Shown: positions 1-11,415, counted from the first letter of the stretch. The stretch: DNA of 64,000 nucleotides from Rhynchonema sp. JSB1_4 (GCA_030248065.1 JASAMV010002997.1:1-64000); one strand, 5' to 3'. The notes: a model not told the origin generated them from the sequence alone. Program-made: numbers and translations.

Positions 1-16
1 AATGCACCCAGCTCAC

Positions 17-131
17 CTGTGGATGCCGCAGTTGTGGTGTTGTTGGGTGCAGTCGCATCGGTCAGGTTGGAGGGGGCAGACAGCACGCACAACAGTGACA
101 TCGAGATGATGACAATAAAATACGACAGCAT
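17..131 (-). CDS. First exon of an unidentified secreted protein (partial)
   Basis: Read on the - strand, an ATG at 131-129 opens 115 nt that end at a good 5' splice site (CACAG then GTGAGC, bases 16-11), leaving phase 1. The 38 residues start with a classical signal peptide: a hydrophobic core of I, V, L and M residues from about residue 4 to 18, then a small-residue cleavage region (VLSA). After it comes a T/A/N-rich stretch with two N-glycosylation sequons (NLT, NTT). This suggests a secreted or surface protein, possibly mucin-like at its start. The rest of the gene lies left of the window, so the family cannot be named. The gene diverges from everything else here. The reading is by eye: signal peptide plus matching donor is good evidence for a real exon, but no homologue is recognised. 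Confidence 0.5.
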
Positions 132-2110
132 GTTGACGTTGGGGGTAGAGTTGGGAATAGCGATAGATTGTGGAAAAGTGAAAAAAGATCGGAGCTGAAA
201 CGGGAATATTTTGTTTGGCATCACGACCATTCTCACATGGGAATTGTTACCTGACTATTCACAACGATAGAAACAAATGAGCATAAACACATTGTACATA
301 ATATCAGTAGATGCACTACATTGTCAACGAGACGAAACTCAATTGGAAGGGAACCATGAGCTATAAACCTAACTCTAAATTTAGTTACAGGTTCTGGTGT
401 CAGTGTTGTCATCAGCATCACACATCTTGTACGTGATAAAAATAGGAACAAACAGATGATAACACAGTCTTCATGCGCGGCCCGTTTTGAGATAAGAAAA
501 CCGAAGTGACGTCATAATCGGGTATGACGTAGAGTGCTATTTTATTTGACGTGTCTGCGTGAATATGTTCCACCGAAAGACAATGACATGATGAGAAAAG
601 ACGATAGTACATCTTGTGGCTTGTTTCCTGACTTAAAGGCGGACAGAAACTTTCATGCATCATGGTAGAAGGTAGGTAAGGGAAAGATATGCTGGGTCAT
701 GGGAGGAAAGCGCACCAAGAACAGCTTTGTTCCCTCATTCTTGCGGCCTTAACCTGGAAATCAGCAAGGAATATGCTGAGGCGGAGCGAAATTGGTAAAT
801 GTCTTTTTGTTGATTGTGACTTTGACTAAAAGATGGGCAGCATCTTTGCTTTGGCTCCCAAAGACAGAGCATCACTTTTAATTCATGTCACGCGCACAAA
901 CGACGGAATTCAGGAAGGAAGAACCGGCTACCGTCTTTGGTGTCGATATCGAACCTTCATGTTTTCTTATGTGAAATATCAGCGAAATAAAGTGTGTGGC
1001 GTGGAAATGATAACGATAATAACAAATGATAACAAAGATAATTTCGACGTGGAAACTTGCTATATATTTGCAATATATTTTGGTATTCATCATCACAGAC
1101 AGTTTGGGACTCAACAATACCGGAAGACAATCAACAAACGGATTACGAGTTTGAATCACAGACAATGATTTCGCAACAATAAACAGAGATTGTCGAACTG
1201 TTTATCTGGATGGACCCACTTGATTGATGCACAACTGGAGCGCAATAATCTGCGACCATGACAGGTCTGTCAGCTGGCTTCGACCCTACTCCCAACGACA
1301 ACAGCAGCAGACAGACATTCACGGGAGCCAAAATAATATATGTATTATGACCCTCTGGAGAAAATTAGGGGAGTTGCCAAGATATTTTCTGGTGAAAAAA
1401 GGGGGTTGCCTGGGTTCGGTTTTCTGATGACATCGAAAGTGACATCAACAGCATTGTACAATTATTTTTTGTCGTTCACTCAATGATAGTGGGTCACGAG
1501 AGCGTGTCGGGCGAAAGAAAACACTTGGCGTTTTTGTACGGTGAATTGCAAACTTTGAAAGAAATATAACTGCATGAAACGGGCCGCATGCACTCGTGCG
1601 ATTTTCAGGACTCATGACGTGCATTGGAGTGGAATGCTGCCGTTTGGGGTTCTATTTTCCAATCTTCTCTCCGAAAATCGTTCAAGATCGAAATTGACCA
1701 AAGTGGTTAATAATAATATTGACCTGGGCGCCTACATTAGCCGGATTGGAGGAATCCACCCCCGGATACCGGAGGTGCCCCCTCCATTATTATAAACAAT
1801 CTCGGGTTGGAGGTAAAAATAGATTTGTGCGGTTTCGGAAAAATTTTAAACCCGGATTCCTCGGGACAAAAATTTAGGATGTCAAGGGTGTAGAAATGAA
1901 GTCACCTATACTGGGGGCTAACACAACACCCACAACAACACCCGTGCCTGTGCGCTTCTAACTAGACCACATCAAGGTGGGCATGGAGGCTGTGCACCCC
2001 CAGATTCACTTGTGTAAGTGGAGTTAGTATCGTCGGGGTGTCACCCACACAGACACGCCATATACGCGCCGAGGTATTCACTGCTTTCTACCTTACTCAA
2101 GTCTCAAAGC
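132..2110. other. No gene seen; putative upstream region of the - strand gene
   Basis: Mostly AT-rich sequence with no coherent exon, RNA gene or long repeat that I can support. The open frames at 233-451, 418-663, 833-1168 and 878-1165 are low-complexity and lack splice or family signals. The part next to base 132 would contain the 5' UTR and promoter of the - strand gene. Confidence 0.4.
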
Positions 2111-2116
2111 GCCACA

Positions 2117-3055
2117 TTGAATTGCCCCAGGTCACAAGCTAACCTCCATACATGTGCGAGCGACTGAATATCCCAACTATGTGCGGGGTTCTGGGAGTAC
2201 AGACGCAATATGGGACGGAATTGCCCTCAGGTGGCAAGATGACCTCTATACTTGTGCGAGCGACTGAATATCCCAACCAATGGGAGTATAAACGTAATAT
2301 ATGACAAAATTAGCCACAGATGAAAGGTGACCTCCATACATGTGCGAGCGACTGAATATCCCAACTACATGCCGCGATCTGGGAGTACAAATGTAATATG
2401 GGACGGAATTGCCCCAGGTCACAAGATAAGCTCCAGATGCTCTTGTGCCAAGTCCTATGTTGGACAAAACATTCGTCCTTTGCACATGCGCGTCGCAGGA
2501 CACACCAACCAAGTGCGTCATATGACTGAGAACGTGTCTGGCTTGACTGCACACCTACGCGTCTGTCCAACACACACGATCACACAAGACAACATCACCA
2601 TCCTGGTACAAGAACGCAATGAACACCAGCTGAGATGGGCAGAGGCATTATACATTCATTTACACAAACCAGAACTCAATGACTGTGGTGGTTTACGCCT
2701 CTCTGATTGTTGGTCGCATGCTCTTAGCTCTCATGTTTTCTAAATCCTCTGTTTTCCTTTTTTTCTCGGCTTTCGTGTTCTTTATCTGTCTTGTCTTCTT
2801 GCAGGTTATCCCTTGAAGAAGTGTCATAAGTCGGACACGAAACGTTGGGAGTAAAAACATTCATGTGGTCAATCGGTCGAAAAAGACTCAATTCAACATA
2901 ATAATCTCCATACATGTGCGAACGACTGAATATCCCAACTATGTGCGGGGATCTGCGAGTACAAACGCAATATGGGACGGAATTGCCCCCAGGTGGCAAC
3001 ATAACCTCCATATATGTGCGAACGACTGAATATCCCAACTATACTGTACCAGTGC
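2117..3055. repeat. Degenerate ~80-105-bp tandem repeat array split by a retroelement fragment
   Basis: Units contain the phrase ACATGTGCGAGCGACTGAAT followed by TATCCCAACTA, then 'tgggagtac..acgcaatatgggacggaattgcc'. Copies begin near 2144, 2250, 2330, 2907 and 3007. Three copies lie left and two lie right of the GIY-YIG retroelement fragment at about 2430-2850. The spacing varies with small deletions. Confidence 0.75.
2430..2743 (+). mobile_element. Penelope-like retroelement 3' fragment (GIY-YIG endonuclease-like)
   Basis: The + frame ending with the stop at 2741-2743 encodes a Cys-containing start (SRCSCAKSYVG), then Q-x-I-R-P-L-x-x-R-x-x-x-H, an H-L-x-x-C-P segment, an I-x-I-L-V-Q-E-R stretch and an E-A-L-Y-I-H-x-x-K-P-x-L-N ending. 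This order (YxG with a downstream R, a spaced His, a late Glu, then P-x-L-N) is what I associate with the GIY-YIG nuclease C-terminus of Penelope-like elements. No reverse transcriptase domain is visible upstream, so this is a 5'-truncated copy. It sits inside an array of ~100-bp repeats. The family assignment rests on motif order only. Confidence 0.6.
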
Positions 3056-3139
3056 CCAAGCGTCTACTGGGCTTCTGTGCGCCAACTGTACCAGTGCCCA
3101 ACCATCTGCTGGGCTTCTGCGCGCCAACAAACAAGCACA

Positions 3140-3350
3140 GTCGATGTTAAAAAAAGATAAACAGGAACAAATAGAAACAAACAGGATAAACTGCAACAAA
3201 CAGAGAAAAACGGAAACAAACTGCATTAAACTCGAGATAAACAGGAACAAACTGAAGATAAAAAGGAACAAACTGGAACAAACTGAGGGACTTGACCGCG
3301 TTTGTTCCAGTTTGTTCCAATTTATGAGTTTGTTCCTGTTTAACTTTTTT
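3140..3350. repeat. AAACARR-rich simple repeat with inverted end
   Basis: A purine-rich strand built from variants of 'aacaaact' and 'aacaggaac' runs from about 3150 to 3290, then flips to its complement ('tttgttcc') at 3301-3345. This would let the transcript fold into a hairpin. There is no coding signal. Confidence 0.6.
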
Positions 3351-3601
3351 ATTTTTCCTGTGACTACAGTTGCAAGAATGATACATCGCAAACTGGGCAT
3401 GAGAAGAGTGCATCATGCCTATTACGTCAAGATGCACTTTGCAGCAATGAACTTTTCCGTAAATTTTGGTGGTTGCCCGGTTTCGAAAAAAATTAGGTAC
3501 ATATATTACATATGCCCGGCTACAGCGCCGCGTCCGTGCCGTGCCACCCCCCCCCGAAGACCCGTTAGCATACCCAAAGCTACCCGTGAAAATTGGAAGT
3601 C

Positions 3602-4113
3602 GGCCAAGACGTAGGGCCGGTCAAGACGTAAGGTTCGGCGACACGTAGGGTTGGACAAGACGTAGGGTTCAAGCGGCAAGACGTAGGGTTCACTGGTCAA
3701 GACGTAGGGTTCACTGGTCAAGACGTAGGGTTCATGAAATGTAAAAAGTTTGAGAAGTGGTAGGAATCTGCCATGCATGGAGATGTATTACCGTGGTTCA
3801 GTGCATGACATTCACCCACTCTGTTTCAAGTCATATTGAGCATGGGATATGCACGATTGGACCGTTTTATCCGAAACATCACAAGTTGTCAAAAATATGA
3901 CATATACCGCTTACAAGGTAAATGCTAAATTAGCAAGTACGCAAGCTGAAATGAAGCTGGCATGTGCGTACCTTAACCGATTTCAACCATTCAGGTACCA
4001 AACAATTCCGGCTGCGATGCTGAACACATTGGTTGTACTCATTTCACGGTTGCTTAAAGTTTCGTTGGTCAAATGAGCGATGTACGCCCATGTGGACCTG
4101 CCATGGTACATAC
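3602..4113 (+). repeat. Left terminal inverted repeat of the 5-kb element
   Basis: The reverse complement matches 8112-8607. The distal 150 bp contain repeated GACGTAGGGTTC motifs, with 'gtcaagacgtagggttcact' present twice in direct succession near 3688-3724. The proximal part ends at the 'cccatgtggacctgccatgg' palindromic segment near 4086-4105. Confidence 0.8.
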
Positions 4114-4559
4114 ATACACTACATATACATATACATCAGCTGCGCGCATGTGCACCTGCCCTGGCACATACATACATAAGCAAGAAGATATCCATGATAC
4201 TTCATGGTTAGAGTTTACGCGGACGCGTAAGTATCCAAGTTGTCGTTTGGAATACGACACGTGAGGGACACGTGAAGTCAAGGGACATAAGTAGACCGGT
4301 ACTGTGATTGGTCGGTTTCGAATTCAGTCCGGAAAGCACTATGCGTGCAGGCGAGTCAACCTGCGTAAATGAGCAGTTCGGTAGATGTTCCCTTGCGTGA
4401 CTGTGTTGTGTGAACGTTCGTTATGACGTGGTTAGCGATCGTTCGAGTGAGGGATTAAGTCTCCCCTTTTTTGCGTGTGTTGTATGGTAAATTTGCATAC
4501 TTTGCGTACAGTAACTTTTCTTGTTTTTATAATCCATACCTTATGTGTGTGATGTATCC

Positions 4560-4700
4560 TTAGACACTACGTCCCAAAACCTATATAAGCAATCTTCACT
4601 TTTAGTAGTTACTGAAAAAGTCTTATCCGCCTTCACCCACAGTGACCTACTATTGGAAAAGGTCGTTCGTCTCCAAGCCAATAAAAAAACCCTCGGAGCT
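4560..4700 (+). promoter_or_regulatory. LTR-like promoter/polyadenylation module
   Basis: A TATA box (CCTATATAAGC, about 4580-4590) is followed about 90 bp later by CCAATAAAA (4678-4686), a GT-rich tract and then TGGTTTTGGTTTGTGATTCG. TATA and AATAAA this close together, ahead of a long ORF, resemble the U3-R boundary of a retrotransposon LTR. The downstream TGG could start a primer-binding site. No second LTR copy was seen, so the identification is tentative. Confidence 0.35.
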
Positions 4701-4955
4701 TGACTTGTCGCGACGTTGGTTTTGGTTTGTGATTCGTCCTATTGCATGTATTATATATTTATGTACCTAACCTAACCTGACTGGGACTTCCAGCTTTTGC
4801 AGATTTTCTAGATCAGGTACCGAGGAAGCTTGATTGATTCGCACCTCGGTCCGGGGAAGCTTGATTGATTCGCACCCCGATTACTAATCCAGTCGACAAA
4901 CTTGATTGATTCGTGCGTCGACTCATCGGTGTGGCTTGATTGATTCGCAGCACCG

Positions 4956-6842
4956 ATGCATTCTTCAAGCGGCGAGTCCATTCGTCGCGAACCAATGCCG
5001 GACGTCAATTCCCGGAAGAACAATCAGGTGCCGGACGTCAATTCCCGGTCGAACAAGGCAATGCCGGATGCCAGTTTCCGGACGAGAACCGCCGATGACC
5101 GCAGCAGTCCGCCGAGACAGGGAGAACAGACAGGCGGATGGATAGGTCAGTCGGGCGAGTCAGTGTGTTTCACAGGTCGCGGAAAGACCGAATGGAAGTT
5201 CTGGGATGATGAGGTGAGTGATAGTGATGTTTCGTTTATTGAGAACCATGCTTTTGGGTTTTCGGAATGCATCGACCGTCATTTGAAGGACCGGAGGTCG
5301 GATGCGGAAGTCAGTCAGTTCGAAGACCGCTGTAGCATGAGAGTCGATAAGTCAGGAGATCGCAACTGTGGTCAATCGGACCAATCAGATAGGCAGGTGT
5401 ACCGACCGGACACGAGAGCTGGACAGGCGCAGGCAGCGCAGGAGTTCCATGCTGGGTCCGTGCGGGCGGAGCTATCGGAGGCTCAACAGGCGCGCAAGGC
5501 GCAGGAGATACGTGCGGAGAAGGGACAAGGAGTCCGAGTGGAGGAGAGACAGGATCGTACAACAAAGGGGCAGGAAGCCCACGTGGAGGAAGGACAGGAG
5601 TGTCTGGAAAAGGAAGGGGCGCGGAAGGCGCGCGAGATCCGTAAGGCCAAAGAGCCGGGAGCGAAAGGGCAGGAATCTGGACGAGTGTCGAAAGGACAGA
5701 AAATCGGACAAGCGCAACTGGCGCGACAGATCCGTTACGTGAGTTAGGATACGGGAACCGGACGTACGCGGGTTCGTGAGAGATATCAGTCTGAGTCAGA
5801 GTCGACCCGGGAGAACGTGATCGACCTGTACTCGCAGGAGGAGCTCGATGAAGACCAGATACGTGAGGTATCGTGGCAAGAGGATTGGTTGAATGCACCC
5901 CAGCTCACGGAGCCGTGGCAGTTGCATGAAGAAGTGGTTGACATCGTGTTTACCACGCACAAATACAGTGACCATCTGTTGAAATGGTTGTATGCAGAGG
6001 AGCTACCCCATGATCGATTGCTTGCATCCAGGATTTCGGAGTATTTGAACGTGATATCGCTGACGTATGAGCCTTTGTGTGAGTTTGATAGCCGGTGTCT
6101 CGCCGAGGTTCGCGGATTGTGTGAGATCGAGAGCGCACGGGATCCGAGATCCGCCAAGACGCGTCAATTATTTGACCTGTGGGGCGAGATACTCGATAAC
6201 CGAGTGCCGATACGAGTGCTACCATATGGAGACCGCCACAGTCCGGGCATGCCACTGCAAGAGGGTTCCGAACCCGTGACTTGTGGATTATACAACGATA
6301 TGTGTCGGAATAAGGACCCGTTGTTGTTCATGCCGAATGTGCTTGAGAATGCGCTCAGAGAACGCACACGGTACTCCGACCTACCCGAACTGGACTACCC
6401 AGTGCAGCCGCACACCGTCAGTGTGTCGATGCGTATAGTGCCAGTCGGAAAGACGCAATCCCTGTGGCATGGTGCCTCAGTTGAAGAATGTATGAGCAGC
6501 CAACAGGATGAAGCAGGCTGTTACACGCCTGAAAGTGCTACTGGAGGTCCCAACCAAACTAAACAGAAACGTGAGTACGACGTACTGTACGAACCGATCG
6601 TGAAGTGTGTATACTTCGAACCGGAGGGAGAGTTGAGGATGGCTGACTACAATCTCCGATTGGGTCATTTCGAAGGGGATGTGAAACGCCCGTCGATAAT
6701 GTCTATTCCGGTGGAACTCGTTCTGTCGTCTAGACCCGACGGAAGGATAGTAACAGCTGTTACGCGTGGTGGTTCTTTGAACACCGAACAGCACGGAACC
6801 CGCACCACTCATACATATACTGTATGTCGGTATGTGTTGTGA
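4956..6842 (+). pseudogene. Retroelement-like (gag-like?) ORF with one in-frame stop
   Basis: An ATG at 4956 opens 263 codons to a TAG at 5745-5747. The same frame then continues without a break to the TGA at 6840-6842, so the original product was probably about 628 residues. The first half is very charged (R, E, K, Q, D), with reiterated A-Q-E-I-R-A-E and G-Q-E motifs from about residue 150 to 260, probably a coiled coil or disordered segment. The second half has ordinary composition, is acidic, and includes W-Q-E-D-W-L and D-L-W-G-E-I-L-D segments. I see no zinc knuckle, protease, reverse transcriptase or integrase. Codon use is GC-richer than the flanks. A gag-like role is inferred only from the LTR-like module upstream. 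It could equally be a cargo gene. Confidence 0.45.
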
Positions 6843-7100
6843 CCTTGGTCTGTTATCACATGTCGACATGCACCCACACTCTACCAATCTATGTATACAT
6901 ACAGTAAATACGTCAGGTGCACGCTGGCATACGTGCACCAGACAATGAAAGAGCGCCGCAGTGAAACCAAACCACAGCTGATGGTTGTGCAACATTATAC
7001 GGCGGCACCTTCAAACTGTGTGTTGTGCATTGTTCAGAATCATGTTCAGTTGCGTGTGCGCGTGTGCACAGTTTCCTTTGCTTTGTTGTATTTTTGGCAG

Positions 7101-7635
7101 CTGGCACAGGCGCTGCAGGCCCACAGGCAGGAACACACCGCCGAATTTGGTGACCCGAACTTCGAATCAAGCGACGCCGATTCATCGTCTGAGGATGAAC
7201 AGGCCGCTTCCAGTTTGATGCCACCCCCACCGGCCCCACCCAATGACCCTCAACCATCTGCGTTGAGTTCGGCTGCGCTGCCGGACCATCCATCTGGAGT
7301 GAGTCGTTCGTGCACCACTATAAATCTGCACAGAAACTCAATGCGTGAAACATCAGGTGCACAGCCGGTACGTTGTTCTTCGATGAAGTTACTGAAACGA
7401 ACTGTCACTGTACCGTTCAATTTTGCCCTTTTCTATTCAGGCTACGTCAACGCCCCTACCGGAAGGCGCCGCCCACCGCCGTCATGATGTATTCGTTTTG
7501 AACGACGAACAGAATGATGTTTTGATTCGCGATCCCAGATTTATGCATTCACATGGTTCGCCGTCGCTCTCTTCAAATGACACATTGCGCTCCCCAATCG
7601 CGCATCCCAATGAGGGTTTGTATTTAGACTTGTGA
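7101..7635 (+). CDS. Two 3'-terminal exons of an unidentified spliced gene inside the 5-kb element
   Basis: Exon 7101-7298 follows a pyrimidine-rich acceptor (TTTTTGGCAG) and ends at a strong donor (CTGGA then GTGAGT). Exon 7441-7635 follows TTCTATTCAG and ends with TGA. Both junctions are phase 0, so the frame is kept across a 142-base intron. The product segment is a Q/A/H start, a D/S/E acidic run (ESSDADSSSEDE), a P-rich stretch (PPPPAPPNDP), then a C-terminal tail ending in YLDL. It looks like the disordered C-terminus of a cellular protein. It is enclosed by the inverted repeats, so it may be a captured host gene fragment. The upstream exon was not found. I do not recognise the protein. 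Confidence 0.45.
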
Positions 7636-8111
7636 AATGGATTATTATTTTATGTTGGTCAGATTGCTTTACTCGCGTTGTTCCTGCATTTGATGATACA
7701 GCTCATATTTTCTGATTTTTTTGTTGTGGAGGCGCACATTTTGTCTAATTTTGTTGCATCCTGAATATGTACATACAGTAAACATATTACATACTTTTAC
7801 GCCCATTTTGGGGTCTCTGTCACCTTTACTGCTTGTCCTGTCCACTTGAATCTTCAAATTTCTTGTTTTTCTGGCTTTATGCCATCTGTCTGATGTCATT
7901 TATTCATTTGTGCTTGATATCAACGTTCGCACGGGTACGCCAATGGGCACATCACGGGGGTTTGTGTATTTTCTGAGTTGTTTCGCTTTACATGATACGG
8001 TACAATACATATTATTTGTTGCTGTAAAGCCATTTATATTATCAGATAAGGTGTGCATGTGCGAATATAAAGTACCAGTAACAGAACAAGGTCACAACAT
8101 ACATGTATGTA

Positions 8112-8607
8112 CATATGTACCATGGCAGGTCCACATGGGCGTATATCGCTCATTTGACCAACGAAACTTTAAGTAACCGTGAAATGAGTACAACCAATAT
8201 GTTCAGCATCGCAGCCGGAATTGTTTGGTACCTGAATGGTTGAAATCGGTTAAGGTACGCACGTGCCAGCTTCATTTCAGCTTGCGTACTTGCTAATTGA
8301 ACATTTACCTTGTAAGGGGTATACATATGTCATATTTTTGACAACTTGTGATGTTTCGGATAAAACGGTCCAATCGTGCATATCCCATGCTCAATATGAC
8401 TTGAAACAGAGTGGGTGAATGTCATGCACTGAACCACGGTAATACATCTCCATGCATGGCAGATTCCTACCACTTCTCAAACTTTTTACATTTCATGAAC
8501 CCTACGTCTTGACCAGTGAACCCTACGTCTTGCCGCCTGAACCCTACGTCTTGTCCAACCCTACGTGTCGCCGCACCTTACGTCTTGACCGGCCCTACGT
8601 CTTGGCC
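8112..8607 (-). repeat. Right terminal inverted repeat of the 5-kb element
   Basis: Reverse complement of the left arm, with one fewer GACGTAGGGTTC-type iteration and a few point changes and indels (for example 'ggggtatacat' instead of 'gcggtatat'). Confidence 0.8.
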
Positions 8608-8791
8608 AGGTACCTGAAAATTGACCAGTCCGCACACACACACGTCTTCCTGTTTTAGTAGTATAGATTAGGTACATGTGTTCAAATAATATATGTACCT
8701 CCCAAAATAATGCATGTAACAAATTACATATACGGCAACAGACTGCTCTTCAACATCATCAAACGACTGGAAAGAACACGACACCACTACC

Positions 8792-9400
8792 GCTGGTATT
8801 TTCGAAACGGTGTAAAGGTCAGTTGGGTGTAAAGGTCGGTGGAAAGCTCGGTGTTAGAAAGTTCAGTGTAAGCTCGGCGTAAGCTTGAAACATTGTACAC
8901 TGAGCAAGCAGCAGACGTGTGTTTCTAAACGAAAGATCAAGGTTGACAGTCTGCTGTGCAAGTGTAGATCGCTTGTTTGCAATATTGTTTATTTAGGCTG
9001 GTTGCACAAGCGATTCTAAACGATATTTATGAATTCCGTAACCTTTCATGGAGCCGTTTTGATTTTTTTCTGCGATCAGTTAGTGACGTCAAAATTTTTG
9101 GCACCGCCGTCAATGAATGTTCAGTTTCTCAACAGCCGTGCGGCGAAATGTTAGGTAACTTACAAATATTCCTTTAAAACGTTTGTGCAACCAGCTTAAA
9201 TGAGCCAGATTGCAAGCAAACGATTTACGCTTGCACAACAAACTGTCAAAGTTGATCTTTCGTTTAGAAACGCGCGTCTGCTGCTTGCTCAGCGTGCAAT
9301 GTTTCAAGCCTACACCGAGCTTACACTGAGCTTTCTCACACCGAGCTTTCCACCGACCTTTACACCCAACTGACCTTTACACCGTTTCGAAAATGCCAGC
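8792..9400. mobile_element. 609-bp foldback element with ~200-bp arms
   Basis: The outer ends are GCTGGTATTTTCGAAACGG and CCGTTTCGAAAATGCCAGC. The arms (about 8792-9000 and 9183-9400) are imperfect inverted copies that include 'aaggtcggtggaaagctcgg', a series of 'agctcggtgta' iterations, 'gatctttcgtttagaaac' and 'ggttgcaca'. The short centre has no coding signal. It is a non-autonomous element of unknown superfamily; no clear target duplication. Confidence 0.75.
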
Positions 9401-10800
9401 CCGACTCCAAAAAGATATCACTCGCAAATTGCAGAAACATGACACGATATACGACAGGTGAGTTGGATTGCTTGCTCTACTGATATACGAACAGCGACTA
9501 TCTTTATATCGGAGGGCCGATTTTTTGGCAGAAGTTGGCATTCGTGTAATTGGTGCTCAAGCTTGCATTCAGGGATAGGCATAGGCTTATAGGTATGCTG
9601 CCAGCCCGGAAGACCTGTTTAAGGACGAAACATCTACAAAAGTACATCTGCTCTGGCTTTTTTCTGTGTTAGGGCGGGCTTAGGTTGAATCCTGAAACCG
9701 GAATCCGGAATTATTTCCGGAAAACGCATTATTTTTGCATGTAAATTCTTGCGTTTTCCGGAAATATTTCCGGAACCTAGAAATGTTTTGTATTTTTGCA
9801 TGCAAGTTATTTCCGGATTCCGGATTCCGGATTTAACTTAAGTTCGCCCTTAGGCTTAGGCTTAGGCTGCCAGCCAGGAAGACCTGTCCACATGCAAGAG
9901 ATATAAATAAGAATACAGTGCACCAGGCTTTCATTCAGGGTTAGACTTGTTTTATTTGGTATTTTGCAAAAAAAGTTTTTTATTTTTGCGCAATTTTTTA
10001 AATTTGCTCTTGCTCGCATTTTTGCCTTCATTTATTTCTCTGTTTTTTTTCCTTTTCATTGCTGCCTTCATCAAGCTCTCACTTTTTATGGTGTCTTCTA
10101 CTAATAGATAATATTAATCTGTCACAACTGTCCATTTTTATAGTTGGGCTTAGGCTGCCAGCCAGGCTGCCTGTCAGCCAAACGAGAATACAAGTCAAAC
10201 CCCAACTGATCCAGTGCCCAATTTTTAGGGCTCAATAACCTTTTTTCAGAATAAACTTTGTATTTTTCCTTTATTTTATTTTTCGTGATTTTTTGCCTTT
10301 CGGGATTTTTATTTTTCGGGATGTTTTCTCGGGCTTTTCGAACTCCACCCAAAGGTAAATCTATTTCAGCAGATGTAGATAGTTCAGCGACATAGGCCCA
10401 CGTTTGCGCACGAGTACCGGAGGAAACGTTAAGCGTCGTAAATAGTTTGCCCAGAGTTTGCCCACTTCCAGGTGCGCCACTTTCATACTTTCACAACCGT
10501 ACTGATAAGCGTCCCAATGAAATGAAGCGCGTCTGGGGGAATGGGGAAAGACCCATTCTGGATCCTATTTACTGGCAATGACCAATAATACATACTGTAC
10601 ATAAGTCTTCCAACATTCTGTTTTCCGCGATATGCAACATTCGAGCTTGCAGGATGTGTGCTTCACCACAGTTTATCATTTTACTGCAAGTTACTCTATC
10701 TCCATCCCATCCTCCCCTCCTCAAGCTGTCTCAGAATTTTCTCTGTCTTATCGTTTTTCCCTTTTCAGATTTTTTTGTTTACCCGATTTTTGTCACAACC
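9401..10800. repeat. AT-rich spacer with dispersed GGCTGCCAGCCAGG and TTCCGGAA repeats
   Basis: No gene seen. It contains two palindromic TTCCGGAA-rich blocks (about 9700-9835) and several 'cttaggctgccagccaggaagacctg' copies (near 9600, 9860 and 10147). The same phrase recurs in reverse orientation near 37945 and 38410, inside MASK intron 34, so it is a dispersed repeat. Confidence 0.55.
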
Positions 10801-10802
10801 GG

Positions 10803-11415
10803 AGGTGGGAATCGGGCCGGGTTACCTCGGCCCGGCCCGGCCCGACGAGGTCCGGGTGTCGGCCCGGCCCGACAGTTCGGGCCGGGAAGTCCGGCCCGAC
10901 CCAGCCCGACTTGGAAAAAAGTCGGCCCGGCCCGGCCCGGCCCGATTTTTTCGGCCCGACTGTTTCTGGTGATATTTTGAAGCAATTTTTTTGGTGCAAA
11001 AATTACTGTTTTTTTGGCTTAGAAATTCCTAATAATCATGGAAGTCGGTACTAATTTGCAGAATCGCGAGAAATTTTGGTAAATTTAGCCTAAAAAATCA
11101 CGATTTTTTATTGAAACTCGATGATGTCGGGCAGAGGTGGGAATCGGGCCGGGTTACCTCGGCCCGGCCCGGCCCGACGAGGTCCGGGGGTCGGCCCGGC
11201 CCGACTTGGAAAAAAGTCGGCCCGGCCCGGCCCGATTTTTTCGGCCCGACTTTCTGATGATATTTTGAAGCAATTTTTTGGTGCAAAAATTACTGTTTTT
11301 TGGTTTAGAAATACCTTGATGATCATGGAAGTCGGTACTAATTTGCGGAATCGCGAGAAATTTTGGCAAATTGAGCCTAAAAAATCACGATTTTTGATTG
11401 AAATTCGATGATGTC
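10803..11415. repeat. Imperfect direct duplication of a GGCCC-rich element end
   Basis: Bases 10803-11126 and 11132-11415 match over about 300 bp in the same order: GAGGTGGGAATCGGGCCGGG, then runs of GGCCC iterations, then an AT-rich part with 'catggaagtcggtactaattt' and 'gatgatgtcggg'. The second copy starts with CAGAGGTGGGAATCGGGCC, a variant of the CAGAGG terminus used elsewhere in the cluster. Confidence 0.8.

Larger units (their letters stand above)
3602..8607. mobile_element. Unclassified 5-kb element with ~500-bp terminal inverted repeats
   Basis: Bases 3602-4113 recur as the reverse complement at 8112-8607 with only scattered differences, so the two arms bracket a 5.0-kb unit. The outer ends carry iterated GACGTAGGGTTC-type motifs (about seven on the left, five on the right). 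Just outside both arms are similar sequences, 'agctacccgtgaaaattg' on the left and 'aggtacctgaaaattg' on the right, which might be a decayed target duplication. The inside holds an LTR-like promoter, a retroelement-like ORF with one stop, and two exons of a spliced gene. No transposase was recognised. It may be a DNA element that captured other sequence, or two unrelated insertions between foldback arms. Confidence 0.7.

Noticed and set aside
4740..4790. CCTAACCTAACC as an interstitial telomere repeat
   Set aside because: Only two units; too short to distinguish from chance.
5311..5898. - strand frame of 195 codons opposite the gag-like ORF
   Set aside because: A proline/serine-rich shadow of the charged repeats on the + strand, without its own signals.
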